Assembly (NCBI RefSeq): GCF_048771995.1
Contig: NC_133063.1
Location: 14,866,063 to 14,930,062 of the forward strand
Direction: 5' to 3'
From: Taeniopygia guttata
Taxonomy: Eukaryota > Chordata > Aves > Passeriformes > Estrildidae
Length of the DNA stretch: 64,000 bases
Within the stretch, counting starts at the first letter, position 1, and the number at the start of each line of letters is the position of its first letter. Below are positions 12,640 through 24,555 of the stretch, piece after piece. The notes beneath the pieces are model-generated. The model was not told the DNA's origin and ran no database searches. It was given only the letters and a program-made list of their open reading frames with translations. The position numbers and the translations under genes are program-made.

Positions 12640-13570
12640 TGTTTGCCCAGACTTTTATAAACCATTGGCCACAGTTTCCCACAGCCTTCTCCTGGACAAA
12701 CTGGATGGGTGGTCTGTGAGATGGGCACAAAATTGATGTACAGGCCACACCCAGAGAATAGTGATCACCGATTTTGACTAATGCTGACAGACTGTCACAA
12801 GCAGAGTTCCCCAAGAAATTGTGCTGGGCCCTACACTGTTCAACATCTTCACAAACATTCTGGATGATGGATTTGAAAGCATCCTCACCAGGTTAGCTGT
12901 TGAGGTGGACACATCAGAAGGGGGAGGCATCTCTGGGACCTGGACAGGCTGAAAGGGTGGGGCTGGCAAGAACAGTGCGGGGTGCAGCAGAGACAGGGGC
13001 ACAGTCCTGTGCCTGGGGTGACACCACCAAAGGGCCCAGCACTGGCTGTGACCTGCATGTCTGGGGAGCAGCCTTGCCGAAAAGGACACAGAAGTGCAGG
13101 GGACAATCTCTTGACCATGTGTCACTGGCGTGGCACTGCACCTATGAAGGCAATCAGACCCTGGGCTGCAGCTGCTGGGGCACCGCTGGCAGAGAGGGAC
13201 AGAGTGGATCAGCAGCTCCGAGCACAGCTTGTTGGGCAGCACCTGTGGGAAGCATCGCATCTCCTTCTGCTCCTCACAATTCAAGGAACACACAAAAATG
13301 AACAAGGGCTGCAGAACCTGCCCTGTGGGGAAGGACAGAAGGAGCTAGGCCTTTTCAGGGAAGAGGAAAGAGAACCTCATCACAGTGTTTCAGTACTTGA
13401 ACGGCATCTACAAAGGGCACAGAGTCACTCTCTTTTCAAGGAGCCACATGGCCAAGACAAGGGCCAATGGGTGTTAGATATCTCTATCTAAGCTCCTTCC
13501 CAGGAAAGAATGAACCAGATGAACTTTCAAGGTCCACTACAGTCTGGGCTGTTCTGGGATGCTATGATAC
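12640..13570 (+). mobile_element. CR1 LINE, 5'-truncated, reaching the 3' end
   Basis: Plus-strand CR1. The 5' part translates in pieces as the reverse-transcriptase segment 'TVSHSLLLDKL' (about 12672-12704), then 'VPQ..VLGPTLFN' (about 12808-12845) and 'NIFTNILDD' (about 12843-12870). The middle is GC-rich. The 3' part carries the CR1 3'UTR blocks 'gagctaggccttttcagg' and 'cagtacttgaacggc', ending in 'gggctgttctgggatgctatgata', the usual CR1 terminus. The frame has several interruptions. The long overlapping frames at 12778-13491 on both strands are by-products of this GC-rich repeat. Confidence 0.85.
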
Positions 13571-14319
13571 GAATTTGAAAAGCTGAGAGTGATATATGAG
13601 GAAATCAAGTCCCAAGACTTCTGCTAACTAAGGTGAACACATGTGAAAGCAAACAGTATTTTTCCAGAAATTTGTTATCTGTCTTCAAATTTTATTTTCA
13701 GGCATATATTGTTCTGCTCATCTACCACCCTGTCATAATTCAAACTTAATGAATTTTAACTAGACTGGGAGGAGGAATAGATGTATCCAAATAATTTCCA
13801 CTAGTTTGATCAAAGCCAGCTAAGAATTATTGGTCCAAGTCTATTTTATGGGACCACTGTACTACATCTTTCAGGTACCTGGTCATTACACATCACGCCA
13901 GGCAAACCATTGCACAGGCCAGCTCTAACTGGGCAATGAGACTGGAGGAGAACAAAAACGTAAGTAGGCAATATTGTAGTAGGAGTCACTAGTATCCAGA
14001 ATGGACTGAGTCAAGTATTCTAAGAAACAAGATAGCACCTGGCATTGCTGCAGCAGAGTGTTAAGGATACAGGATACAAATCTAGTGGAGAGTGGAATTT
14101 ATAAACCCTATTGCTCACTAAACAGCTTGCATTCACATAAAAAGAACCACTCCCATGAAATAATGCCTTTGGAATTATTTTCCTGTCAAGATGTTTCTGT
14201 TCAGATTAAACAAGTTCTATTTTGATTCCTGTGCTAATATGACTCATTTTCACATTCCACAGAGTAAATGGAAATGCTACCCATATGCCTAATTTTTCAA
14301 TAATATTATAAACACCAAC

Positions 14320-14482
14320 CTTAAATCAGTTTGTGATGATGGCAAGGAAAACTCAGTGTTTGTTCCAATAGCAGCTTTTTGTTTGAAGGACTGCTGTTTA
14401 ACTTCCTGCCAGCACCCCACAGCAATAGTGAAGGTGGATGCTGGCATTGGCATGGACACATAGTAGTACCAGCTCAAGATAC
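14320..14482 (-). CDS. AOPEP: AOPEP coding exon (segment SWYYYVSMPMPAS)
   Basis: Third coding exon of AOPEP, 163 bases. The minus strand has acceptor tgcttacag|GT at 14482 and donor AAG|GTTGGT after 14320. Joined to the previous exon (ending GAA G) it reads EGILSWYYYV; human AOPEP has EECSSWYYYV here. SMPMPASTFTIAVGCW is nearly identical to human, while the second half (QQSFKQKAAIGTNTEFSL) is variable, as it is between human and bird generally. It ends in QTDLR with the last codon split AG|G. It belongs to the N-terminal beta-rich part of the M1 fold, before the catalytic domain. Splice phases on both sides fit the neighbouring exons. Confidence 0.95.
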
Positions 14483-17400
14483 CTGTAAGCAAAAGAACAT
14501 TTGTACAGACTCATCAGTGTTACAGCACATGTTAGGTACTTGACATCTGCATGTACATGGGATTTTGGGTCCCATCTCCCACCTTACAACCTGGTATTTT
14601 TGTGGAGGAAATAAAAACAATCACATCAAGACACATATGAACAATCGTATGCAACCACCATGGATTCTGTGTTCTGTTTACTTACACCTGCAACTTTGCT
14701 CTAACTGCTGATGTCTTTACCTGTAAATAAATCATCCATAAGTGGGATTTTATTAATGCAGCTTAACATGATTGTACAGTTACTACCCAAGAATTACACC
14801 AGACATGAAATCTAGTAACACCTTTAAATACATACACACACACACACACACACAAAATATTAAAATTAAACTCTTTCAACCTTGTATCTACTCTGTTATG
14901 ATTTTGGCTTGCTTGTATTATTATCTAACACAACCCAAAACCTTTCCTTTGTGTTCTGGGCAGCACCAAATTGATAGATAATTTCTAACAAACACCACTA
15001 TTATCTGTGAATTGGACCCAGCTATTTGCGGTGCATAATATGTCAACCAGGCAGTAAGAAATCAAAGCTTAGATTCAGATGAGATATTACATAAGTCAAC
15101 TTGGTCATGTTTAGCACCCCATGAAGGTGCTAAAACAAAACAAGAATCTATTAGAAGGTAAAAATATGCTAAGTTTTATCATTATGGGAACACAATGTGG
15201 GGAGACAGAGTATGGTATAGGATTACTGTATGTACAAACACATTTTTATAATGTGGATGTTCTAGAATAGCACATTTTCCATTAATACAGAAGTTGCTTA
15301 GATTTTCTGTTTGTCCCGTTAAAAAGGATATAGTTTAAGAATCACATCCATGTATTAATTTATGGTCATAATACAGTTACTACACCACAATAACAGATTA
15401 ATTATCTTGAAAAGAGCCTAGCATGAGTTAAAATCTGATGAATCATGTGCAAATGACTGTAGCTAGGGCAACATGGAAACAAACAAACTTCAGTTATTTT
15501 GAGAGAACTTTAGTACTTGTTCTTTTTCAAAAGTGTTCTGACTAGGACTATGGAACACTACCAAAAGGGAAAAAAATTGTAAAAATATAACTTAGTGGAG
15601 ATCACAAGGCACAGAGGAAAGGAAACAGACAACTGCTGCAAAGAATCACTTGATTTCCTACCTTAATGACCTAAGAAGGTCAGGCTGTCGAAAGGAAGGA
15701 CAAAGAAAAAAATCTTTAGTTTAGCCTCAACAAGTTTTCCACCTTCTATTTAGCATGACAAAACAATGCCATTTGTGAAGTCTTCTGGGAGGCAGATAAA
15801 GTCTTTGCCTCTTGTACGCACTAGAAACTACTTATACTCCACCCCATCCCACTTTAGGCAACATCCATAAAAAAAAATTTTGTCAGTATTGTCAGGTGAA
15901 CATATATTATTCCTGTAATTTTCCTACGCTCTTATCAGCACATAAGAAGAATGGATGTATTTTTCCAAACACATTAAGAATGAGGAGGATAACTTGGCAA
16001 AATTTCATTCTTTCTTTTGGTTTTTTATTATTATTACCTTAACAAAGCTACAAATAAGCCAAGACAAGCAAACGTCACCTTGTGAGAAAAAGGTCGTCCA
16101 CGGTAGCAACAATATATTATTTCAGAATACCAAATTCCTGATGTACAGAGTTTCATTGATAGACACTGTGCTAAAGGCCCAAGCCCACAGAGATTGTAGT
16201 TAGTAACAACTTTGCATTTAACTCACATACACACAGGACAAGGTTCAGAGGTTCTGCACTCAGTGCTGCATCTAAATGCTACAAAGCATTACTAAACGCT
16301 CCATGTAATTACACTAATTGTAAAAACTTAAGAATTAAATAACATCAGAGAAAATTGTAATCGAAAAACCGTCATGTGTTTTCAACTATGGCTGGAAAAA
16401 AGCATGGAAGTAAAAAAGCAATTACAGAAAACTCTTCCAAATGGCACAAGGTATAAAGGAAAAGGCTCTCACAACTGTGAGATTGTCTAAAAGGAAAGGG
16501 TGTTGGCCTGTGCTAGGTAGAGATCAGAGAGGGCTATATGAGAAACAAGTTTAGTAAGACAGGCTAGAGCAAGCAAGAGAGTTTTTTCTTGTAAAAAACA
16601 ATGCACAAACAGTTTGAATAGAATATATAAAAGGCATGGCAATCAGATTAGCATTTCAGAGAGAAGAACAGCATGTACTGCATTCAGAAATCTATACAAA
16701 TTAGCAATGAACACAGTATTCAGAGCTGACCCGATGCAAAGAGAGTAATGGTACCAAAGGCCCTTTTACTTTGCAAGGATTTTAGAAATCATGTGAACTA
16801 TGGATCCTCCCAGAACAAGATCCAAGTTTTATAACATCTCTGCATGTCTACCCAGGGCTCAGTCCATTCCCTGCAGCGCTTTCTGATATCTTCTGCATTC
16901 ATAATCAAGAACTATGTAGAATACCTATATATTTATCCTACAGTTGTTGACTGAAATCACATGCACGAGCATGACAAGTGAGTTCTCCCTATAGAACCAT
17001 AGGAAAACAGGCTGGAAAACAGTGCTGATCAGTGACTGAAAAGGTCTTTTTGTCGGCAGAAGTTCTATCTGGAGAGAACCATGAAGCACTGTCTCAAAGA
17101 CAGCTTAACTAACTCACTGACCTTGTGTCTTCTCTCATTACTGGTAAGATTGTCTCCCAGTCTGACCTCTCCCATTACTTCACTTCCTTCCTTACACTGT
17201 CTTCACGCCAGTGAGCTTTGTTTTGTTTTCCTTCCTCTGTATGCTATGATCTAGCCCAGCAAATAGATTGGGATCACAAGCTTCACTCAACTAATTTTTG
17301 CTGCTCTCCCCATCCTCTGGCTGCATTGTACTTTTCAGTGTCAGTCTTGGAAACAGCTCCATCTCTAGGATAGCAGAAAACAGTGCAGCTGAAATGTGTC

Positions 17401-20400
17401 TTTCTTTACCAAACACAGCATTTTGTACCATAAAAACATCTTCAGACTAAGTGAGAACACACTGGGAAAAACAACAGGTTAGGCTGGGATTAGTCCATGG
17501 GAAAAATAAATCACCCCAGTCCTTGTACTTGTAATGTAATTTTAAAATAACTTGATTCCTACACATAATTCTTTTAGGGAATTACAGTATATTCAAAACA
17601 TTTTGCTATTTTCCCTACCTGTAATTCTGATTTTTTTTTCAGTTCGCAAAGCAAATATACTGTGTCATAACTGCACTAATCATGAAGCAACAATCACCTA
17701 TTCTAGAAGTTCAAAGTGAAAAACTTTCCATGAAAATGTTTAAAAAGAGTAGGAAATTTCAATCTATTTATAATTTTGTAAAAGAAAAATTTAAAAATCG
17801 TTTATTTCTCCTACTTGAAATAATAATGATGAATGATGTAATTAATTCCTAGAATTTTTAATGCATTCAGCTACCTTAGACATCATTAAAATTGTTTGAG
17901 TCTTGTAGAGTTCATTATCACTGAAAAAAAAGCCAAAGCTATAGCTGTTAATGCCAGAGCAAGTACATTATGAACATTTTTACTTACCAGTATATTTTTT
18001 GTCAAATAGTCTGCACTAACATAAACACCACAAAATACACCTGATGTTTACTATTTCCTAAAGCCCGCAAAGTTGAACTACCTCTATGGAAAAGGAGAAA
18101 TAGGCCCACACAACAACAGATGCACAAGGTAAGAGCTAGTGCTAATATATAAATGTGCAGCCAAGTAAGTAGTTATGTAAAAACTACTCACTGGCTGAAG
18201 CACCAGGATTAAGAACCCCCCAGCTTTCAGAAACTCTTTGTGACTTGTAGGGATTTTCTGATCTCATCTGAAATCCAGAACTCCCCACAGAGCTCCCTCA
18301 CATTCATGCCAGAGCTTAGCTCGGCACTGGGTCAGAGGGATGAGTAGTGCATGACAAGCTCCCAACTACTGTGCTGTGGACCCTGATACATCCTGGAGAT
18401 CAACTTACACAAGTACTGCACTCTTTTGTTTTGCCTTGTGGAAAGTGAGGAGCACAAGCAAAAGAAACTATTCTTGCTGCTAACTACATCGCAGGAGCAG
18501 TGGCTCTTCTAGCACTCTATTTTTTCTCCGTACCAGTATACTCCTCACTTACCATGCAGATGTCAAAACAAGATGAAGGATTACATAGTAGAAGAGTAAC
18601 CACACAAAAAGCAAGCCAGTCTGTTTCACACTTAATGGCTGATTATCCTCTTCTTGAATATGAATTGAACTAATAGAAAGGTGTTTGTGACTAAATGTGT
18701 TTGCAGATTCTATGTGCTGAAGGAAAATAAAACTGACAAGTGTATAAAAATAAATCTAATGTTTAAATAGCTCACATTACACTCATGTGTAGTGCTCCCT
18801 GTCAAGCTTTCCCTCAAAGAGCATTATTAATTGCATTTTTCTGATCAACTTTTCTAAGAACTCCATAAAGAAAGCAAAGTATTTAAATACTTTTGGTCAT
18901 ACTCAAAGAGTTACCATTTCTATTTGTGTAATTATTCTAGCACTATTTTCAAACAAACGTGCGCACCCTCTATTTCAAATGACAGGATCAACCACAGTTT
19001 TATAGGAGGCAGAATGCAAAAATGGCACATATGGTAGGTAACAGACTCTTGCCAAAACCTGCAAATACAAGTGGTAAATGAGGAATCTCCATATAAGAGT
19101 ACACCTAGACCAGATATGCACTGGATTACTGCATCTGCACATGTAGAAATGTGCCTATGAAGCAGAATGCACATCTCTAACAGCTTGAAGGAATCAACTT
19201 TGCGTGGTGTTTTCTTACTGTCTGCTTCCACATTGGTTTTAAATATGACTTTTAAAGGAAAAAAAAATTCAGCTAACTTGTAATTCTATTCAAAATAAAT
19301 TTATTCATAACTGCTTACCAGATTGTTAATTCTTCCCAATAAATTGCATTTTAAAAAAATATATTTTATTATTCTGCCAGTTATGTACGATTTTATAAAT
19401 ATGCAGCACAGCAATAACATACTGTATGTAAACAACTTTGCAAACTTACTTAAATTGAAGCTACCCTGGAAGGCTTTCTGATGTGTAGAGACAAAATTTT
19501 AAGTTGGATACATTTCATATAACTTCCAGAATTGCCAAACAACAAGATATATGTGGAGAGGTTATTTAAAACAACAGAACATTTCAAACTTTTTAACTCT
19601 TAGAAATTCCATTAATTAAACTCATTAATTTGTATTCCTAAATTCATTAAAAATTTATCCAAGGCTTTAGATTAGCACTTACATCTTGGGTTTACTTGGA
19701 TTTTAAAACATTCCTCAGAATATTACTCCTTTCCCTTTTTGCCTCTGTATTAGTTTTGTAAATTTTTACAATTCCAAACAGCTTGCTGATTTTTCATTTC
19801 CAGCTATATGTAAACAAGAAAAATTAGTGTCTCTCATTAAACTAGTTAAACATTGATGGAAAAGCTGTTATCCTAGTCTGAAGTCAAGAGTGTCCTTTCT
19901 TTCTTGATGCTGAGACAGGAAAGTGCTATTCTCCAAGGGAACTGATCAGCTCATCATGGCAGTTTTCCATATTTCAACAGCAGAGACAAGCCTTGAAAGA
20001 GGCCCCATATATGGCCAAATATAACCAGACAATTCCATAAAAATGGATTAACTTGATGATTCTTGAATCAAGAGACGTTCACTTTTTTCCCACTCAAGAA
20101 TAAACCTGCCCATTTAAAGGGGAGCAGAAGATACTTTTCCCCAGAAAAGCTTAATTCTAACCTTTTCCTTCATGCTATGCCTCATCAGAACTACTCACAC
20201 TAGAAGGTACTGACCCAGTTTGACAGATTATATCAAATCTCACAAGAACAAGACTCACTCCATTGTATGTAGAATTTATACAAGCCTTAAAAACTTCCTT
20301 CTCTGTGCAGAAAGTTTAGATAACAAAGTATAACCAACACAGAAGAAATCCTTGTATGCTTACTGTTGAAAAAGGTATGTTTTATCAATGCAACCCCTCC

Positions 20401-20901
20401 TCCCCCCCAAAATCAGATTTTCAGGGCACTGACCTGATATTCTTCAGATATTACATGTATTCACATGTATTCCAGGCAACACATACATTTGGCAGAATGG
20501 TTGCTTCTAATCACATGCTGAACTAAAAGTGAAGGCCAGTTCTCTACCAAAGCCTAAATTTGTTGAGAGCCTGATAAGGTACTTCATCTACAAAACTCGA
20601 GTACACTGTGATTGAAATAACGCAAATTTATGGAAAGTGAAACCTAGGTTTGGAAACACAGAGGAAGAAAAAAATAAGCAACACAATGAAATGCAGAAAT
20701 GTAGACACTTCAAATACTTATGAGGTTATCCTGAGGGTTTGAGCAGGTAACTTTTCCACAGAATGACATGGAGATTACAGAGAGACATGGAAGTGTTTTT
20801 AAGGTTAGGAACTTCATTCTTTCACAAATCACGTATTTACCAAGGCTGATTTCTAATTATAAAAGTATGGAAAACAATTTGCCTTGAAAAAGGTATTTCA
20901 C
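14483..20901 (-). other. AOPEP: AOPEP intron between second and third coding exons
   Basis: A 6.4-kb AT-rich intron, donor GTGAAA at 20901, acceptor cttacag at 14483. Apart from a (CA)n tract at about 14835-14854 I see no recognisable mobile element, RNA gene or coding sequence. Confidence 0.85.
14835..14854. repeat. Short (CA)n microsatellite
   Basis: About ten CA units in an AOPEP intron, preceded by ATACATA-type sequence. Confidence 0.9.
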
Positions 20902-21068
20902 CTTCTTGAAGCTGGACTGGCTCTGCTGAGTTTTCACCACTCATTAACACAACAAAGTCTGCAGCTGTTCGGACTGAGGCTTGCCACGTTGACAAGGCAA
21001 TGGGTGGTTCTTGGCATGGGAAGAGGGCTCTGTTGTTTATTGGTGATCCCATTGTGTAAACACATGGC
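20902..21068 (-). CDS. AOPEP: AOPEP coding exon (segment GSPINNRALFPCQEPP)
   Basis: Second coding exon of AOPEP, 167 bases. The acceptor is ccatctag|G at 21068 and the donor GAAG|GTGAAA after 20902. Joined to the first coding exon (GGC AG) it reads SGRPCVYTMGSP, matching human SGRPCVYTVGSP. The conserved block GSPINNRALFPCQEPP resembles the substrate-recognition loop of M1 peptidases that in many members holds GXMEN; here, as in human AOPEP, the segment is NNRALFPC. Downstream are STWQASVR and FVVLMSGENSAEP, again nearly identical to human. The exon ends at VQLQE with a one-base overhang. It is well preserved and the call is firm. Confidence 0.96.
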
Positions 21069-24000
21069 CTAGATGGAAGGAAAAGAGATTGACATTGGAA
21101 TTACAGTAAGAAAGACTGAATTAAGTTCTATATAAAAAATAAAAAATGTTGTCATACTGAGGTGGTTTCTTTCTTTAACTTCAGCTCTGCAGGTTCCAAA
21201 CCTGTATGACATGAACCAATCAAAGTACAACCTAAGTCATTTAAGACAAGAAAAGCAAGATTACTACAATACCTTCAAACTAGAAAATACTAACTCTGGT
21301 TTTTGCATGAGTTCTCAGCCTCATACAATAGCTTCCAGATGAACCCATAAGATCAAAGAAAGCTTCTGAGCATCTTCTGATGATGCCATTGCAGGGCTTC
21401 ACCAACACCTGTGATACCTCCCTGCTATCAGCCCAGTAGTGCTTTCACTATCATGAATCCAGTCTTCTGGATTAGCAACCTGGAGCTCATGCAAAATCAG
21501 CAGTAGATCTAGTTTTGAGTCTTCCTTAGTTCAAGTCTCAATAAATTCTGGTATTTTTACTTTTAATTTCAAAGGTAATGCACCCTAGCTCACCAGTCTG
21601 GGAATTTCAGCCACAAGGCATATAATAAAAAGAATTCATTTCTATCCTGTTAGTTTCAGCCTCCTCCTTGCTTCTTACATAGAAATATTCCTTGTAGTAC
21701 TGCTCTTTTTGCAGTTACTCTAAACCTCTCCGTCTACTACCCCTTTCCAATTTCAGCTGCAGTATTTCATGACAGTAAATTTCTTATTAGCCATTTAGCT
21801 ACAGCTGGGGAGGTAACAAGGCCTTTCATTAGCTCCTTCTAACTTGCTGGTGGATGGACTTAATGATTCTTGGTTTACTTATTTTGTTCCATTTTGCAGT
21901 ATTATCTAAATTCCTATTATGTGCATAACAACACCACTTATCTTAAGGGGGAAAAAAAAGCTAATCTTTCAATCATAAATTATATAAAAAATCCAATGTC
22001 AATAGGTTTCTCCAGTAAAAGAAAGAAAGTCCTGAAATCATCACTTCACTACACTGAACTTTTTAAAACCTAGGATATTTAAAGCTAAATATTATGGGAA
22101 CAAAATACATTATTTTGTGAACGCTTGAGGCTAAAAATATTCTGATCAGTATCTTTCATCACTTGAATTGAAAAATTATCCAAACACTTCAGAAAGCAGG
22201 AGACAAATCGTTAGGGAAAAACTGGTTTAGCAATGGCTAAGGTCTTAGCATTTTATTTACTCCCTCCAAACTGCTTTTCCTTTCAAATTATTCCTTCTCT
22301 AAAGCCAACTTCAAACTATACAGAGAGAAAGAATTTGGAAATACTGACAGTCACAGATTAAATATATTCTGAAGATATTTTTTCCCTCTTGTCATTGCTA
22401 TCTGTGCTATTTAATCCACAGCTGTCTTGGCACTTTTAAATTACTATGGCTTAACCAATGCAGGCCAGTTGGTCTTCCAGCAAAACACAGATGAAAGCTG
22501 CAGTTTAAATAGGCCTACTATTGCACATAAGCAGAAAAAGAAAATAGTCTAACTTTCCCATCATGTACCAGAGTGAATAGAGGAGGACCTAGACACTGAG
22601 TGAAGTTCAGGTAACTGCATTGGAGAGAAAGCCAAGTGGTTATTTTTTAAACAGTAAAACACAATGCACAGCTAAATGTAATAGACCACTAATCTGCATG
22701 GATTTTTAATTTACTTAGTTAGAATTAAACTCCTAAAACTGAATCTTTAACCTATCTGATATACGTAGAATAATTGGCTTTTCTCCCATAAAAACAGAGT
22801 GCATGGCAGTGAGTTCACAGGAAAATTGAGGAACCTATTTTCTCACCTTCCAGGAAGACCTGCTTCTTCCTAGTAACATTAGTCAAACCTACTGGGATTA
22901 TTATTTACCCTAAAATACATATGTGCTGGGAAGGAAAAGGATGAAAAGGAAAAGGGAAAGGTGGAATTAGTGACTACTGCTACACACATTTTCCCAATGA
23001 TTTGCCATACACTGTGAAGGCTGTTTTGTCAGGTGCCATTGGTACAATACACTCTTAGGAGCAGTTTTGGGGATCTTTGTGTTCTGTATAGGGAAATGCC
23101 ACAATGAGAGAAAACAGTCTGGCAGAACAGTGCTGAACTAAATGTTATAATGCTGTGTCAAATACAATATAAACATTACAGAGAATAGATGTTACCAAGA
23201 ACGTTTATGTCACCTGCTCTCAGAGAGAGCATCTTTACCGGCAGACCATAAGGTATTTTACAGATAATGTCAATACCATTTTGCACATGGGGAAAATGAA
23301 ACCCAGTGAACAGATATGCTTAATGGTAGTACTCAAGCTGCTCCTAAAGGCTTAGTTCTAAGCCTCCTAGTCTTTTTTTTTTTTTCCTAAGACATTTTAA
23401 TTCTAAAATATACACACAGAGGAAGGTCACAGGTCTCTACCATAAAAGCCCAAGCAGAAAGTGAGTTAGCTAAGTGGAGAAAGTCAGGTCATGTACATAA
23501 TCTGTTCTTCAGAAGCAGGACTTCTTTCCACTCCTCACCCATTTTAATACAATTTTTGATCAGGTATATTTATTAACCTCATTATTTTCCTAAATATACT
23601 CAATTATGTCAGTCCGCTAAAAAAATAGTAATGAAATAGACAAGTTCTACATTTTTAAAGGAAACTATCAGAAGAACAATTATGTAAGCCATTAATTAGA
23701 TATTTGTTATACTTCTTTTACAGGTGCAATTTCTTTTTTCTGTGCATTGGTAATTGCACAATGTTACTTCAGGATATCCACTACAGCTAACAAGTGTCTT
23801 TGTCTGGGGTCAGGCAGCACAATTACACCACATAAGAGGATCAGAAATATAATTCTTATCCTGGTGTCGATCATTTTCTTCATTTGATCCAGAAAAAGAC
23901 CAGCTAATCTAAGCACATGACAGAATAGCAAAGACAAATAATTAGGTTTAGACTGCTTTTGTCAATTGACACCCATATTTGCCCTTTTTAAATCATTTAT

Positions 24001-24335
24001 CTCTACCCCTCCTAGCAAGAAACTTCACAGTTCCTTTCCTCTTTCTACTACCTATCCCTTCCACCCCAGTCTTTAACTTTCAATGAACTTGTAATACTCA
24101 AATAATCTACTTACGCAATATTTATGCCAACATAAATAATCTTTGCCACAATAGGTTTCAAGGATTAAGGAAATTTCATGCAGCAAAAGAAAGATAAGCA
24201 GAGAACTCAGAGTATTTATCTAGTTATTTGTCACACTGGAAGAAAATGCATCTACAAAACACAAGAGTGACATCTCTGGTCATTCCTCTGGACAGCTTTA
24301 TGGCAAGTAAACAAAAAATAAAAATGAACAAAGAA

Positions 24336-24419
24336 GTAGGCAAACCCTGAGTAAAAAATCCCTGAATTTGATATTCGGGAATATCAAATGCATTTATTTT
24401 GTACTCAGGGTTTGCCTAC
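24336..24419. repeat. Imperfect hairpin / inverted repeat
   Basis: Arms of 18 bases (24336-24353 and 24402-24419) are exact reverse complements (GTAGGCAAACCCTGAGTA). Inside them is a second perfect 11-bp stem at 24366-24376 and 24379-24389 with a two-base loop. The two stems are separated by unpaired, A/T-rich segments of 12 bases on each side. It could be a small palindromic element remnant, a fold-back created by local template switching, or a structured intronic RNA. Confidence 0.85.
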
Positions 24420-24424
24420 ATTTT

Positions 24425-24555
24425 TAGTTTGATTTTGGTTTGGTTTTTCTTTTGTTTGTTTGTGGTTTTGGTTGTTTGTTTCGTTTGTTTGTGGTTTTGT
24501 TTGTTTTTTGTTTGTTTGTGCCTTTTGGGCATTGGTTTGGGTTTGGGGTTTTTTC
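24425..24555. repeat. T/G-rich low-complexity tract
   Basis: TTTG, TTTTGG and TTTGGGG units fill about 130 bases directly beside the hairpin at 24336-24419. On the minus (transcribed) strand this is C/A-rich. Confidence 0.85.

Larger units (their letters stand above)
10114..14319 (-). other. AOPEP: AOPEP intron between third and fourth coding exons
   Basis: A 4.2-kb intron with consensus ends (GTTGGT donor at 14319, ...gtcag acceptor at 10114). It contains a compound TAC/TAT microsatellite (10568-10643), a 39-base tandem duplication (11384-11461), an A-rich then C/A-rich tract (about 12025-12090) and a CR1 fragment (about 12640-13570). I see no other gene in it. Confidence 0.85.

Noticed and set aside
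12778-13491. Long overlapping open frames on both strands (up to 175 codons)
   Set aside because: They lie inside a CR1 copy that is GC-rich in the middle. The translations are not protein-like and the CR1 frame itself is broken.
14499-20901. A hidden mobile element in the largest AOPEP intron of the window
   Set aside because: No CR1 or LTR blocks, terminal repeats or poly(A)-tailed copies could be recognised there.
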